In this document: in pieces, positions 22,077 to 34,989 of the stretch | How positions within the stretch are numbered: the stretch's first letter is position 1 | Layout: the number at the start of each line of letters is the position of its first letter | Origin: Rutpela maculata | Lineage: Eukaryota > Arthropoda > Insecta > Coleoptera > Cerambycidae | DNA: 64,000 nt | Assembly (NCBI GenBank): GCA_936432065.2 | Contig: OW386293.2 | Span: forward strand, 98,601,795 to 98,665,794 | Reading direction: 5' to 3' | The notes under the pieces: model-generated | The model's input: the letters and a program-made list of their open reading frames with translations, nothing else | What the model was told of the DNA's origin: nothing | Databases searched by the model: none | Program-made: the position numbers and the translations under genes

Positions 22077-22582
22077 TGATTTACCATTGTTTCAACCAGA
22101 TGTAGATGATGTTAAGCAATGAACTAAACAGGTTGACATAATTAAAAATAAATTTGAGTGGTATGATCTGCGAATTGTGGTAGAGTTGGACACTTTTTAT
22201 TCAATGATGCTAAAATTTGATTTGTCTCCAGTTATACGAGAGTGGGTTACTTTTAAGCATGAATTTTTAGTCATTTTTACCAAAGAAAATTCTTGACCGT
22301 TTGCTTTGTGAGAGTTCAATTTTTAATTGTCCAGAAAGGCTCCAAGATGTACCTATATGTACCAGCTTGTTTACTTCCTCACAGGCACATATTCTTACGC
22401 GTCTAGATGATTATTACCAATTATTATCGTGCTCATCGGTTCACAATCTTAATTTTTGTTGTGTTGTAATTTACCCTTAAATCATAATCAGAGCTGTCAT
22501 CTGAAGTCTGCCCAGCAGATGTATGAGCTCATATTGGCTAGCTGCGACTACAGTGTGACGTTGATTGAAGAACTTTTCACTC

Positions 22583-23206
22583 CAGCGGCGGCTGGTGAAA
22601 TTTCAATATTTTTTTTCTCGTCTATGGCGCATGGGACCCATACGAAATTTGGGAAATAACATCTAGAGAAGCACTTCTCTAATGACCTCTAAAAAATTTT
22701 GAAAAAACAGTTTGCGAAAAAATTTTTGAAAATTCGTTAGCCTCCCCTGGGTCTAGGAGCTCCTATTTATTTTTATTTTTTTTTGTCATATGCATTTGAC
22801 TTTTCATAAAAATACAACAACAGATTTTGGAGTTTATGAAAATATTTTCATTACTAACTGAAATACAATGAACTGAAATTTTGTAATTTACAATTTAACA
22901 AATTACAATATTTCAATTCGTTGTATCTCAGTTAGTAATGAAAATATTTTCATAAACTCCAAAATCTGTTGTTGTATTTTTATGAAAAGTCAAATGCATA
23001 TGACAAAAAAAAATAAAAATAAACAGGAGTCCCTAGACCCAGGGGAGGCTAACGAATTTTCAAAAATTTTTTCGCAAACTGCTTTTTCAAAATTTTTTAG
23101 GGGTCATTAGAGAAGTGCTTCTCTAGATGTTATTTCCCAAATTTCGTATGGGTCCCATGCGCCATAGACGAGAAAAAAAATATTGAAATTTCACCAGCCG
23201 CCACTG
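22583..23206. mobile_element. 624-bp near-perfect palindromic hAT-type MITE
   Basis: The ends are CAGCGGCGGCTGGTGAAATT and its inverse, and a perfect 8-bp duplication TTTCACTC lies at 22575-22582 and 23207-23214. The two halves are almost identical inverted copies meeting at about 22900, around TTTGTAATTTACAATTTAAC. The ends are related to those of the 144-bp MITE at 21933. A fragment of the same family lies at 62876-62963. Confidence 0.96.
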
Positions 23207-23539
23207 TTTCACTCAACGAGTGTGATCATTTTGCAAACAAGTTAGAAAAGAGAATATGTATTGTAAATATTTTAAATATTTCTTTCACTTCCGACATCTA
23301 TTGACGAGTAACGGAACCATATTAGATATCAGCGCCCTCTGATGGCACTTCACTTAGTTGCACGTGTTAAAGAAGAACGAATTCTATAATGGATGTTTTT
23401 AAGGATTTCAATGGTGTTGATGGATCGGCAGAATTTTATTTTTTTAAATTATATAATTTCCTTGTACTCAGTAGACCTTAGTGGATTCTAATCATTAATA
23501 AACCACCAAGATTTACTAAAAAATGTGATCCTGCAGCTT

Positions 23540-23957
23540 GTTTCTAGCAGTGGTGAAACTACATGGGGTACAAGGGGTGCGGCGCACACGAGCCTCAGAA
23601 CTTTAGAGGGTCTCACGGGGTCTCTAGGCATAGCCGTAAGCCACCCCCATTACCACCCCCACCCCCATCATTAAAGGGGATGAAAAAAAATTTTGATTTA
23701 GTGTGTGTACAAGAACCAGAAACCTCAAAATATTTTTTTATTCCATCCACCCCCAATACCACATCCCTATCACCACCCCCACCCCACTACCGATGTGGGG
23801 TATCGTTTTATGGGTTTTTGGGGTAGAAGATTTCAAATATTATATTATTAAAGTACCATAAACAATTATTTCCACATACAAAATTTTTTTGTTGTGAGTG
23901 ACTTGGATAGACAGTCTGGATGTGGAAGTAGTGATTCCTTAGGCAGCGGTTTTTTAT
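23540..23957 (+). repeat. Dispersed repeat family A, copy 4
   Basis: It carries the characteristic CACCCCCAC-rich segment and ends GGATGTGGAAGTAGTGATTC, then TTAGGCAGCGG, as in copies 2 and 5. The open frame at 23563-23826 is poly-P translated from this repeat and is not a gene. Confidence 0.75.
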
Positions 23958-24819
23958 AAGTTTCAAGTTAATTTTATTTTCGTATTGGTCCAGTGTTTTC
24001 TTAAATCAGTTTAGAGATAATAGATGTAATAAAAAATTATTTGAATTCCCTCATGGACATTTCATAGCTTTTCACTCCTGATGTCGACTTATAAGAGTTT
24101 TAAAAAACAGTTTTAAGGTAGCCTTCTATGTGTTTTCTAGAAATACAGGAAGCTCATAAAAAGTCCATCTGGCTTAAAAATAGGTTTTGATAAAGGTTTT
24201 AAAAATGCCCAGACAAGGTTTTCAACTGCTTCTGTTGATTTGTGGCAGGGCTTTTATATCTGAAATTTCACCTTGCCGGAGATGTAGTGTCGCATGCAAA
24301 ACGGGTGCTGTACGCAAATACATGCCTCTAGACGTAAACTTAATAATGGAACATGAATTTTAAGATGCTTCATTACAAGTTTTATGAGAGAATTTAAAAA
24401 AGGCCTTTAACAACCTTTATAAGAGTGGGCCCTTTTAGTCTAGAAGCTGCTTTTTGATGGCATTAAGGATGTTATAGCAAAATGGATTTGTCAAGGCATT
24501 TTATAAATAGTTTTATAACACCCTTGTAGATATATAATTGTGTATTATTACAATTATTAGTTTTATACTGCAACTAATATTGCCAGAATATTAATAAAAA
24601 GTGTTTCGCAAGTAGTTTAATTTGGATGAATTACCAAGATACTTTTGAAGCAAGAAGTATTGGACCTTAAATAACGTGATTTTTCATTATAGAGTAACCA
24701 TTTCTCAATGCAGGTAAATGGATTTTGAAACTAAGCCGGAAATTAATCATATTGAAAAGAAAAACACTTTCTGTACTCACCCTCTATGTTCCAGGACAAT
24801 TGCTCCAGTTTACTTATTC
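23958..24819. other. Unassigned AT-rich region
   Basis: No domain or element end that I can support is visible. Confidence 0.5.
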
Positions 24820-24990
24820 CAGAGCTGGGCAAATTACTTTGAAAAAGTAATTAATTACAAATTACAAACTAGTTGTATTAAAAAGTAATTTGATTACCAT
24901 GTAATTAAATTACTATTAAAAAAATGTAATTAAATTACTAATTATTTGGTAATGGTATTTGAATAAATAAATTACTCTTATAATTACTCT
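24820..24990. repeat. hAT-like terminus with AAGTAATTTAATTAC repeats
   Basis: CAGAGCTGGGCAAATTACTT is a hAT-type end, followed by many TAATTAAATTAC-like direct and inverted short repeats. I could not find the matching opposite end, so this may be a truncated copy. Confidence 0.5.
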
Positions 24991-25099
24991 ACAGCTTCTA
25001 AATTTGTTATAATGGAAATAGGAGATATCTAGTAAATCATAACATCATTTGTTAGTGTACAAATAATTATAAATATATACAAATACTGAATAATACAAA

Positions 25100-26331
25100 A
25101 GGAAGATATTCAAATTCATAATTCAAATTCAAATATTTATTGGTTCTTTTTGGTCATATACATGATATAAGACAAGTAAGTCATTAAAACATTGAAACAC
25201 TATTTTACACAATAGTTAAATAATATAAAAGCTTATACTGAAAGTCAAATATAGTGTAAAACACACAATTGTATAAGACGAAGACAAAGTTTACTGAAAA
25301 ATGTATGGTACAATATAAACTTTGTAAACAAAACAAAGTAAAAAGAAAAAAACAAAAAAGAAACGGAACATATAGGTTCATGTTAAGTTGCTGTATATTA
25401 GTGGGCTTTAAATACAGAAAAACTCTGATACAGAATAATAACATTTATCTGATAGAAACACTTTTAATTTTTTTTTAAATAAATGCTCTCTTTCCTGATG
25501 TATTATGTCATCCGGTAGGCGGTTAAATAGTTTCGGACCTATAAATCTTGCAGACTCGCTTGTGATTTTTAATCTCGCACAAGGTTCATGGAGTTTATTT
25601 TTTTGTCTTGTATTGACATTATGGTAGTCACTATTTAAAATAAAACTATTTCTGTTTCTAAAAACATGTATACAAATTTCGAAAATATATATGCTCAGTA
25701 AGGTAAGAATTTTATTTTCTATAAAGATATTCTTACACGTGTGAGTACTCGGTATACCAAATATACATCGTAAGATACGCTTTTGAGCAATAAATACATT
25801 TGAAGACATAGTGGAGTTTCCCCAAAAACAGATACCATACCTTAAACGTGAATCAAGTTGGGCATGATATAAATTAATAAGTTGTTCTCTTGATAGAACC
25901 CCCCTAATATTTCGGAACAGGTATACTATAGAAGAAACTTTGGATATCAAAGTTTCGCAATGATGCTTCCAATTTAGACATTCGTCCAAATATACCCCTA
26001 AAAACTTAACATTTTCCTCAGTATTAGAAATATTTGTATTGTCTAATTTAATATTTAACTTATCACATTCCTTTCGCCTACCGTGAAATCTGATGACTTG
26101 AGTTTTTTTGGTATTGAGATACAGAGTGTTATCGGAAAACCAATGGTTCAGAGTATTTAAAATAGCATTGCAATTTTCTTCCAAAACATTATCAGATGGA
26201 TTTGATATTATCACAGAAATGTCGTCAGCCGCCTTAGCAGCCGCCAACTTGCCAACCCCTAGTTCCACCTCTGCTGTGGTGTATAATATTCTAGTACCTT
26301 GGTATGTCTTGGTAGGGTAGAAATGAAACAA
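25100..26331 (-). pseudogene. 5'-truncated non-LTR reverse transcriptase fragment
   Basis: The minus-strand frame 26331-25408 (307 codons) begins inside the reverse transcriptase. AADDISVII occupies the position of the catalytic FADD/YADD motif, followed by VKFLGVYLD, the thumb region and the C-terminal tail ending FNRLPDDI. The endonuclease and palm N-terminus are missing. The 3' end on the minus strand reaches about 25100, where GAATTTGAA-type tail units occur. The first 35 codons (26331-26225) do not look like reverse transcriptase and may come from the target locus or another repeat. Confidence 0.82.
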
Positions 26332-29300
26332 AATTTATCACACATTTTTATTTAGGTACTTAGAAATACAATATCACACTAACATACATTCTGTAAAAGC
26401 ATAATTATTTAGAAAGTCACAGAAAAGTATATAAAACAAAAAATAGGTAATATATAAACAAATATACATATATGTACAACTTAGCGAATGTAAATAAAAA
26501 CATTTCGAATAAATATTAGATAAATACTTTGCATTATTTTAAACTTAATGCTAAATTAATACGTAGTAAATAATATCAAATTTTTTTTAGATATATTTGT
26601 ATATGTAGGATGGCACAATAAAACAAGCCAAACGATTATAAAACATTTAAGTTTACAAACGAAATAGGTTATTTATATATTATTTTACATTTAGTACAAA
26701 ATAAGTTCAATTAGCCTTAATGGATTCTCCAAAATTAATTTCCTTTTTACATAACACAAATTTTATTTGGTTTTAGCGAAAATGACATTTCCTTAAAAAA
26801 TAAATAAACGACTTTCCCTAGGGCTAAAATAATCTCTAATACTAGAGTTTCCATCCCCAAAATGTTACATGGGACAAACCTTGTAAAATAAACATTTCTG
26901 TTTTAAAACACATAAAACTCATATTCAATAAATAAGTAAAAATACCTAACTTAACATCACAGATATTACAGAAATGTGCAGTAAAGACTATTTAGTTCCA
27001 CATTGCTTTTCAAAAAATATACGTTATTCTGTTTTATGGTCTTTTTCCTCTGATATGTTCTTGTGTTTTTATTTGTAAGTTAAAAAAAAAACTATTTTTA
27101 TTGTTGTACCAAATGCTTGTGCAATGTGAAATGATTCTAGTAGAAGCTAAAATCATAATAAAAATAGCACATTTCTGCCAAATTATATTTAAAATAGTCC
27201 TCTATGCTTAGCTTGCCATTGAAAAAAGTCATATTACTTTCTAATTGACTTTGAGTGAGGCGAAAAGTAAACTATTGATTATGGCAAAGAAGTTTCAATA
27301 ATCAAGAGTGTCATTTGGCCCCTTTGCAGCAAGGATGTGGATAAACTTCGCAATGAAAATTTTCCTAAAACTGAACCTATACACTATTTTTATTAGCTCC
27401 TGATTCCACAAGTACCACCATAAATAATCGTGCCACGAGCACGAGCAGTTTTTCTTAACACCTTAGTAAGAAACTCGCTTGGTAAAACTATGCAATGTAT
27501 ACATTCTAAGCTTTATATTTTGATTCCACAGATTTTAATAAAGTAAATAGAGTAAATAAATACAACGAATTTAAAATATTTAAAAAAGTAACAATGTTTT
27601 GTTTTAGTTTTGGTTTACACTACACAATATCCTGATGCTATATCTATTAGACTTTACTTAGTGATGTGCTTTTGAAGGTGATGTATAAAGAGAAAAAGCA
27701 AGTTGCAGTAAATGGCCACAAGATGGCACTCTTGAACAACTGGGTGCAGGGATTCCCCAGTAAAGGATAGGACGATCTGTTTTAAGTGAGTTCAATTAAT
27801 GACTGTTATGGGTAATCCAATTTTCTGCAATACTTTCTCAAGGTCATCATTATTAAAGCTTTGCTGCAATGTACCAAGCCAATGATGAAATAAGCCAGCT
27901 GTTGGTTGGCAGTAAAAAATACTCTGCTGAGAGCTCAAAGCAGTCTTCCAAATGTAAATTTTTGAGATTATTTTTAAAATATTTTTTCACATATTGGTCT
28001 CTCTCTACATTTTGAGGACCACATCAAGTCGACAGCTTATCCCCTTTGTCCCACAACCCAGTTTTGCATCCATTTTTGAAGATGGTAACTTCTCTGTACC
28101 TGGATAGAAGAATGCACTATTGTATGGAAATTTACCCAGTAGACTTCATTTTCCTAATTTCCAATTTTTTAATATCAATTTTTGTGAAGGTACTAACCAT
28201 TTTCGAGATTAAACTTGTTACAGGAAGCATGAATACTAATGACGTGTCACAGGTGTCACTAGTAACACTACCACACTAAGTTTCTCGGATATTGTTTTGT
28301 CAATTGTCATATTTGCGCTGTCGTTCTGTGCAGTGTCGTTATTATTGCAAAAACAGAAACGCTTGTGTTTATTATTTTAAATTATGAATAGCGCTAATAA
28401 CAATAAAAGCATCTTCCATCACAAAGACTCTTTATAATAGTCACAAGTAACAATAATCAAATAATGCGATTAACTATAAAATTCATATTTTCCGTGTTCC
28501 TGTGTGATAGTGAGAACTGTGCCACCTGCGGCTTCTTTCTTCCAGTTTCACAGACATGTTGAAAGCACGGGGTATGTCATCCTTGTCTCTAGTATTCATG
28601 ACAAGAAGGTTTCTTTTGGCATGTTTTAAATTATGAAAGTGAAATCTGTTCTTTTCTATCCACACAATATAATTTCTCTGAGGCTAACATTGAGGAAGAG
28701 ACGAGCTCAACTTTTCCTTTGGCTGCCGTGGAAGGTTTTGCGGCAAATGACACTCTGACCATTTTGAGCTAAGTTATTCAGCAATATAGTTTTAAAAATA
28801 TAATCCTGACAAAATACTGGACAGTGACAAATTGATTTGAAAAATATCGCAACAAAATTGTTTTGTTTGGAGCAGTCTACGTTAGCACGATTTAGTTAAC
28901 ATGGTTAGCTTAAATTTTAGTTAGGCCTTCTAATTAATTCTTTAACTAATTTAATTTGGCATGCTTGTGTAAAACTCTGATTTACCCCCAATTCTGGCTA
29001 TGTCAGACCTTGCACACAGAACCCCAAAGCTTATGGTACACATAGAACTATGTTATTTTATTATCTAACATGTAAATTGCATTTTTGCAATAAAACGTGG
29101 AAGAAAGTGCGCGCACACCATTAAATTGAACATATAATGCCTTCCGAAGGTGTTGAACATAAAATGGGTTTGAATGATATAATTTCTGCCTCGGTATTAT
29201 GCACTTGTATACTTTTAAACATTCAAATTTGAAAATATACTAGAAGTCAGTCTTATTACACAAAGCTGGGAAAAATAGGAAATACTGATCAAATTTTTAG

Positions 29301-29837
29301 AAATTCCTGGCAGGTAAATTATATACTTACGATAATCAAAAAAAAAGAAGAATAAAATTTGTCTATATTTCCCATTGTGAATTTTCCTCTGATTCTTTAG
29401 ATCAGATCAAAAGAATCTCCAAAATTACTGTATCAAAGTCGCAGCTTTGCTAAAATTATCTAAAAAGTTAATCATTCCAAAATAATAATTTTTGGTAGGT
29501 AAAACAGTTAAATATTTCCAAATATATAATTTTATAGATAAAATTTCGATGCCTAATGATTCATTGTCTACTTCTAAAAGTTTTCTATCAGCCGATTTTT
29601 AAACAAGGTAGGATCAATAATTCGAAACTAAAACCACAAAGGGTGTAGGTTTTTAAAACTTGTTCTAAAAAAAAAGTTCCCGACCAGCCCGACACACTGC
29701 TATAATCATCAACTTATTCCGCTGCATCTTGTTAACAATAAATTACCTATATTTAAATAAATATACAATTTAGCTTAATAAATAATAATTGCACTAAAAT
29801 CGTTAGGTAGGTATTGCTTTGTAACAATGGCTGGCAT
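26332..29837 (-). other. C3G: Probable C3G 3'UTR and downstream flank
   Basis: This 3.5-kb stretch directly after the C3G stop codon has no protein-like open frame and, unlike most of the window, no recognisable transposon. Several minus-strand AATAAA-type motifs lie in it, and long AT-rich 3'UTRs are common for signalling genes. The true cleavage site cannot be fixed from sequence alone. The two open frames at 28046 and 28483 are not supported. Confidence 0.4.
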
Positions 29838-29970
29838 TTACTGGGTAGTTTTTTTGCCTCCTCGGGGTTTAATCGTCTCTGATAATTTCCACATTGCATC
29901 CTCCCCTATGCAATCGTCAAAGTTCCCAAAAAAGTTAATGATTTTCTCCTGCTTCTTGAAGGTGTATGTC
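29838..29970 (-). CDS. C3G: C3G exon 13 (last coding exon, stop at 29838)
   Basis: The acceptor TTTTTCAG lies before 29970. The exon encodes TYTFKKQEKIINFFGNFDDC, then MWKLSETIKPRGGKKTTQ and TAA. This corresponds to the C-terminal end of the RasGEF fold and tail of vertebrate C3G (IINFF, then LWELS-x-KIKPR). It covers residues 1092-1135 of the assembled frame. The intron before it is about 12.9 kb and contains the Jockey-like, foldback, hAT and Tc1/mariner insertions. Confidence 0.93.
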
Positions 29971-30364
29971 CTGAAAAATAAATCCTGCTGAACATTCTCA
30001 AGTAATTGAACCATGAAGTAAATGAAATGAAAAGTTAAAAAAAAAAAATTGTACTGGAATACACAATAGTCCGGGAGTTAGTGAACGTGAACACTCAAAC
30101 AGCACCAGTTTTGATGTAAATCATGATTTAAAAAAAAATATGATTTTTTTAAACAAAAAAGTTTATTTGACTTCTTCACTTTTTGTATCTATTTCTTTAA
30201 TAAATAATAAAAAGCAAGTCAAGAAGCCACTCGTGAGTTTGTTGGAATTCATTGAAACTTGCAAATCTCGGTAGACTAATAAGAAGAGAGGGATTTCAAC
30301 TTCATTTAATATTTAGTACTGACTGAACGTTGATGCGCGATGTCTACTAAAAATAAATGTCTAT
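29971..30364. other. C3G intron, no further feature
   Basis: Ordinary AT-rich intron sequence between exon 13 and the inverted repeat copy beginning at 30365. Confidence 0.5.
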
Positions 30365-30664
30365 AGTGGAGTCAAATTAGGATTTTAATGTGAATTGTCT
30401 AGTCAGAGCAGTTTTTTTTTGTTTTAACGTGTTCAGGCGGTGAACTTAAGTTCACAGCTCAGTTTTGCAGTTTCTGTGAGGTCGGCGTATTGTTTATTTA
30501 AACAATTTAATTTTTTAGACCCTGTTTTCCATCGGTTTTCTTTGAACATCTCGAAATCTATAAATCCCATGGAAAACAATAAAAAGAAGGAAAATTTTCG
30601 TTTTGAGCTGTACAATAAAAGTTCATGAACTATAATTCATTCCAATTGTTATTATTATTAAATA
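30365..30664 (-). repeat. Antisense copy of the hAT 5' region (left part)
   Basis: Reverse-complementary to 38690-39060; for example GTGAATTGTCTAGTCAGAGC on the plus strand answers GTGAATTGTCTGGTCAGGG on the other. The minus strand encodes FKENRWKTGSKKLNCLNKQY, like the FKENRWKTRSKKLN-LNK peptide at 38860-38920. The copy continues at 34941-34989, beyond the Jockey-like insertion. Confidence 0.75.
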
Positions 30665-30753
30665 AAAATTGAACGTACTGCTTGATCAGCCAGAGAGAGC
30701 ACACCTACTGATAAATAGTTTAATTAATTGTTAGAAGTAAAATATAAAAGTGA

Positions 30754-32058
30754 TATGTCTTCCGAAAGTGATGGAAATGATGAAATGGAAGTTACAGAAT
30801 CATCAGGAACCTGGATAAAGGCCAAGGAAAAAAACTACAAAAGGAAAAGACAGAAGACAAAAGATTTAAACCAGGAACAAATAAATAACATAATTTTAGG
30901 ACCCACAGCTAGTCAACACACAAAAAGCCCAGTGATAAACACGACACAAAAAACTGGACCAGATAAAAACACAAAGATAAACAGAAATCCCAATATACAC
31001 TACTCACCAATAATTTAAAAAATATCAACATTTATTCCATATTACAGCTGATAAAAACTACTCTAGAATTAACTTTACAGATTTATGGGCAAGACTTTAT
31101 CCCAACGCCAAAGATACAATTCTTTCAACAAAAAACGGCCTGTTACTAAAAACTGACACGGATAGAAATTCTATCACAACAACATTAGAGAAAATGATAG
31201 AGAGAGGACTCATTCTACAATTCAAAGAACCCAACCCCAACACCACTCAACCTTCGACAACACATAATCTTACAAGTTATTCGGTTGTGATTGCAACACG
31301 AAATAGAGGAAAAAACTATTAGTGAATTTCTAAACAAATCCAATCTCGAACACAGATATTGCAAACGAATCATCTCTAAAGCTACAAATAATCCCACCAC
31401 ATTAATTAGAATTATTACCAGTTCACAAAGCACATCTGAAACTCTCCTATCCAAAGGATTGTATTTTAAATACCGTCACTACCCCATATACCCCAGCAAG
31501 CCTCCAGCCCCGGTACCTAAACCATGTAGCAAATGCCTCTCATTCGACCATACATTTGAAGTTTGCCAGAAACCAACCACATGCATGAAATGTAAAGGAA
31601 ATCATGCTACAAATAAATGCTCTTCCCCACTAACTCCAAAATGCCATAGCTGCAACGCAGAGGATCACCAAGCATGGTCATATAAGTGTCCAAACAGACC
31701 TCGTAACCCCATCCAAGGTATCCCCAATGTACCAATAAAATCATTAAACAAAAAATCCCATGAAGTCTCAACGGAGAACAAAAAATCGAGAATCCACCAG
31801 CCTATAACTATTCACGACACAATAATAAATAGCTACGTAAATGAAGTAAACGACCCCAAGATTACCAACAGAGAAGAATTACTCACACAACTCCGCAAGA
31901 GATTTGTCAACAATTTTAAAGTAGATACGGTGGCGGTATTCTCAGGAAATAGGATTTATATACTCATGTTTGATTTAGAACAAGTGGATTCACATCAATC
32001 ACCAACAGAGCCCACTATTAGTGAAAACAATGAACAATTTGAACACATCAATGATTAA
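30754..32058 (+). pseudogene. Jockey-like ORF1 (gag-like), frameshifted
   Basis: The N-terminal part (ATG near 30754, to a stop at 31018) is acidic, then rich in lysine. The C-terminal part is open from 31291 to 32058. The region between carries stops and frame changes. The C-terminal part has three zinc knuckles, starting CSKCLSFDHTFEVC, CMKCKGNHATNKC and CHSCNAEDHQAWSYKC (about 31522-31695), characteristic of Jockey-clade ORF1 RNA-binding proteins. ORF2 overlaps its last bases. Confidence 0.82.
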
Positions 32059-34736
32059 TATACTTTACTCAAATATAAACGGATATCAAGCAAAAAAGGA
32101 ACTGGTATACAACTTTATGGAAAACAACGATATAAACCTCGCGATGTTTGTAGAATCCAAAACAAAATCTGGAAATACGGTGATCTATAAAAACTGGAAT
32201 ATCATCCAACAAAATGGGGCTCAAATACATAACCATGCGAGAGGTGGAAGCCTAGTAAAAGTTCATCCACAACTGAGAATGGGCAAAGCAAATGCTCCCA
32301 GAATCAACAACCCCCTCAATAAATGCACCCACTTCACAATACCATACTTAGATGACAAATTGCATATTTTTCTAACATACATCCATCCAAATTCCAGAAT
32401 TGAAGAAAACATTTTTACTATGGCCACTTTACACAAATATGCCATCATAGTGGGGGATCTTAATGTCACCACAAAAACAAAAAAGAAACAGATGAACGAC
32501 TTCTTAAGGAACACGAACTTTGCGAGATACGATACTCCACCCACATTCCTTATGGACCACAATAACGACTCCACACCAGATGTAATACTCCATACCTTAA
32601 ATATGACAGGAAACATACATAAAGTAGAAAACATAACAGATCTAGCCTCAGACCACCTCGGCTTCAAAATAGATATTGACATGCAGACCCCAGCCATCAG
32701 CTCCAAAATAGAAAGATACAACTTTAACAAAACAAACATAAGTAAAGTCAACAACATAATGTCAAGATATGTTGAAAGCATAAACGATCACGATATTAGT
32801 CAAGACAACATCTCTGAATTTAACAATAAATTAAGTAAGGTCATCATAGAAAATACTCCAAAACAAGAAGTTCGCTATTTCACTCAGGAATTGCCACCTT
32901 TTATTTTGAGGTTGATCAAAAATAAAAGAAAAATATATAGAGACTATAAGAATAATGGGAGCGCCGAGCTTAAAAAAGAAATTAATAAATACAATAAAAA
33001 TATACAACAGCTTATACAACAATACAGAGAGCATAAATGGATCTCCACATGTGAAGACATTAATCGTAAAAGAGGAAAACACTATTGGAATGACATTAAA
33101 AAATTTTCTAAGTACAAAAACAAAAATCAAAATACTACACCTTTAATTATGAATGGACACACTTTTGATACAGCCGAAGAGAAAGCTCAAAAATTTGCTG
33201 AACATTTTGAAAACTTGTATAAAGCGAGCCAGGATGACGATTTCGACAACATCCACCAGGAAGACATTGAAACATGGTTTAATACACACTTTGAGGAAAA
33301 CAACCAAATTATACATTACCCGAGTATATAATAGAGGAAGAAGAATATTATAACATATTAAACCAGGGAAAAAATTCTGCACCTGGACACGACTACATAA
33401 AAAGAGCTTTATTAAAACAACTGGATGACAAAATACACAAACACATAATCAAAATTTATGAATTCTGCTTAAAGTACAGCTTCTTTCCAAAAGAATGGAA
33501 GACAGGTATTATTATTACCATCCCTAAACCAAACCTGGATCATTCATTAGCCAGCAATCATAGACCCATAACGTTACTACCAGTCCTTGGAAAAAACTTA
33601 GAGAAAATCATCAAGAATAGACTAGAAAATACAATAGGAAATAAAATACCTGGATACCAATTTGGTTTTAGAGATCACCGATCAACAACACACCCACTAG
33701 CTGTATTATCAAATAATGTAGAAACATCCAGATTAAATGGAAACAACACCGCAGCAATATTCCTGGACATAAACAAAGCTTTTGACAGCGTATGGTTGTC
33801 AGGGCTCATATATAAACTGGATAGACTCGACTGCCCTAAATATTTAATTCATATAATTATAAACCTGCTTACAGAAAGAACGCTCAAAGTGAAAGTACAA
33901 CACAAAATGTCAAATGGATTTTCACCACAGCAAGGAATCTTTCGCCAATCCTCTACAATATCTACTGCTCGGATATATACCACGAAGACCCACAACACTT
34001 TGCCCTGGATAAATATATTTTGCAATACGCAGACGACACCACACTAATTGCACATGGAAAGAATATCAGAGCAACAATAGAAAAGTTACAGGAGCTGACG
34101 AATTTAGTGGTGTTGTGGTTTAAAAAATGGAGACTAAAGCCTAATCCTAGAAAATCCCATTTAATAATTTTCTTCCATAACCCTATACCAACTACCCCCA
34201 CTATTAACATAGATAATCACACCCTTCACGCCAAGAACAATGTTAAGTACCTAGGAATAACAATCGACAATAAAATTAATTTTAACCTGCACACTAAAAA
34301 CGTTAAAAAACTAACAATTGCAAGAGCACGACATTTCACAAGCCTCTCTAAAATTGAAACTGGTATTAATACCAGAACAAAAATACAAATTTACAAGCTG
34401 ATCTGCAGACCCATAATAGAATATGGAAGTATCCTTTCTTTAAATATGAAGAACCCTGCGAAGAAAAACCTCAAAGTTGCAGAAACCACAGCTATCAGAA
34501 AAATCACAAAAATCCGACACCCTAATAACCAACTTCACAACCCGTCAAATGCATTGTTATATCAGCTGACCCAAGTACAACCCATAGAAGAACGACTGTC
34601 CAAACAAGCGGCCAACTTTAGTCAATCCCAGACAAACAAAGATCTACTTTCCCCTTTCTGCATAAGAAGAAACAGACCAATTAGAAACCGCTACACACAC
34701 CCGGTACAAACGCTGTGGGAAAGGATTGATCAATGA
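32045..34736 (+). pseudogene. Jockey-like ORF2: endonuclease and reverse transcriptase, frameshifted
   Basis: The endonuclease is open to 33331 (ILYSNINGYQAKK, VGDLNVTTKTKK, SDHLGFKI). A frameshift near 33325 moves the frame to the reverse transcriptase N-terminus (NHRPITLLPVLGK, QFGFRDHRST, IFLDINKAFDSVW). A second near 33945, at the SPQQG motif, moves it again to the catalytic part with YADDTTLIA near 34023 and VKYLGITID near 34236. The last frame closes at 34736. Two indels and the ORF1 damage make the copy dead. Confidence 0.88.
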
Positions 34737-34940
34737 AACTCCCAAATTAAATAATTATTATTTTTTTTTTTTTACGTTTATTTATATGTTAATTGAAACA
34801 TAACTGTTAATAATTATTATATTAATTTTAAGAAACAGGCTGAAGGACCTCGGTCGATGGCCTATTGAGTGTTGGTATGTATTGTATGTGCTTAATACTT
34901 AATAAAGAACATTTATTATTATTATTATTAAAAATTGAAC

Positions 34941-34989
34941 ATTGCAAAATTATGCGTTTTTTAACAAATCACTGTTCTTTCAAAAATAA
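34941..34989 (-). repeat. Antisense hAT 5' region, continuation
   Basis: ATTGCAAAATTATG and ACTGTTCTTTCAAAAATAAT match the reverse complement of 38690-38745, continuing the copy at 30365-30664 across the Jockey-like insertion. Confidence 0.75.

Larger units (their letters stand above)
30676..34929 (+). mobile_element. Jockey-like non-LTR retrotransposon, inactivated, with 11-bp TSD
   Basis: The element is 4254 bp with ORF1 (zinc knuckles), ORF2 (endonuclease and reverse transcriptase, no RNase H), an AATAAAG-type signal and an (ATT)n 3' tail at about 34912-34929. An 11-bp direct duplication AAAAATTGAAC lies at 30665-30675 and 34930-34940. It is inserted in an antisense copy of a hAT 5' region, which resumes at 34941. 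Confidence 0.9.

Noticed and set aside
23563..23826. Proline-rich frame
   Set aside because: Lies in the CACCCCCAC-rich part of repeat family A.
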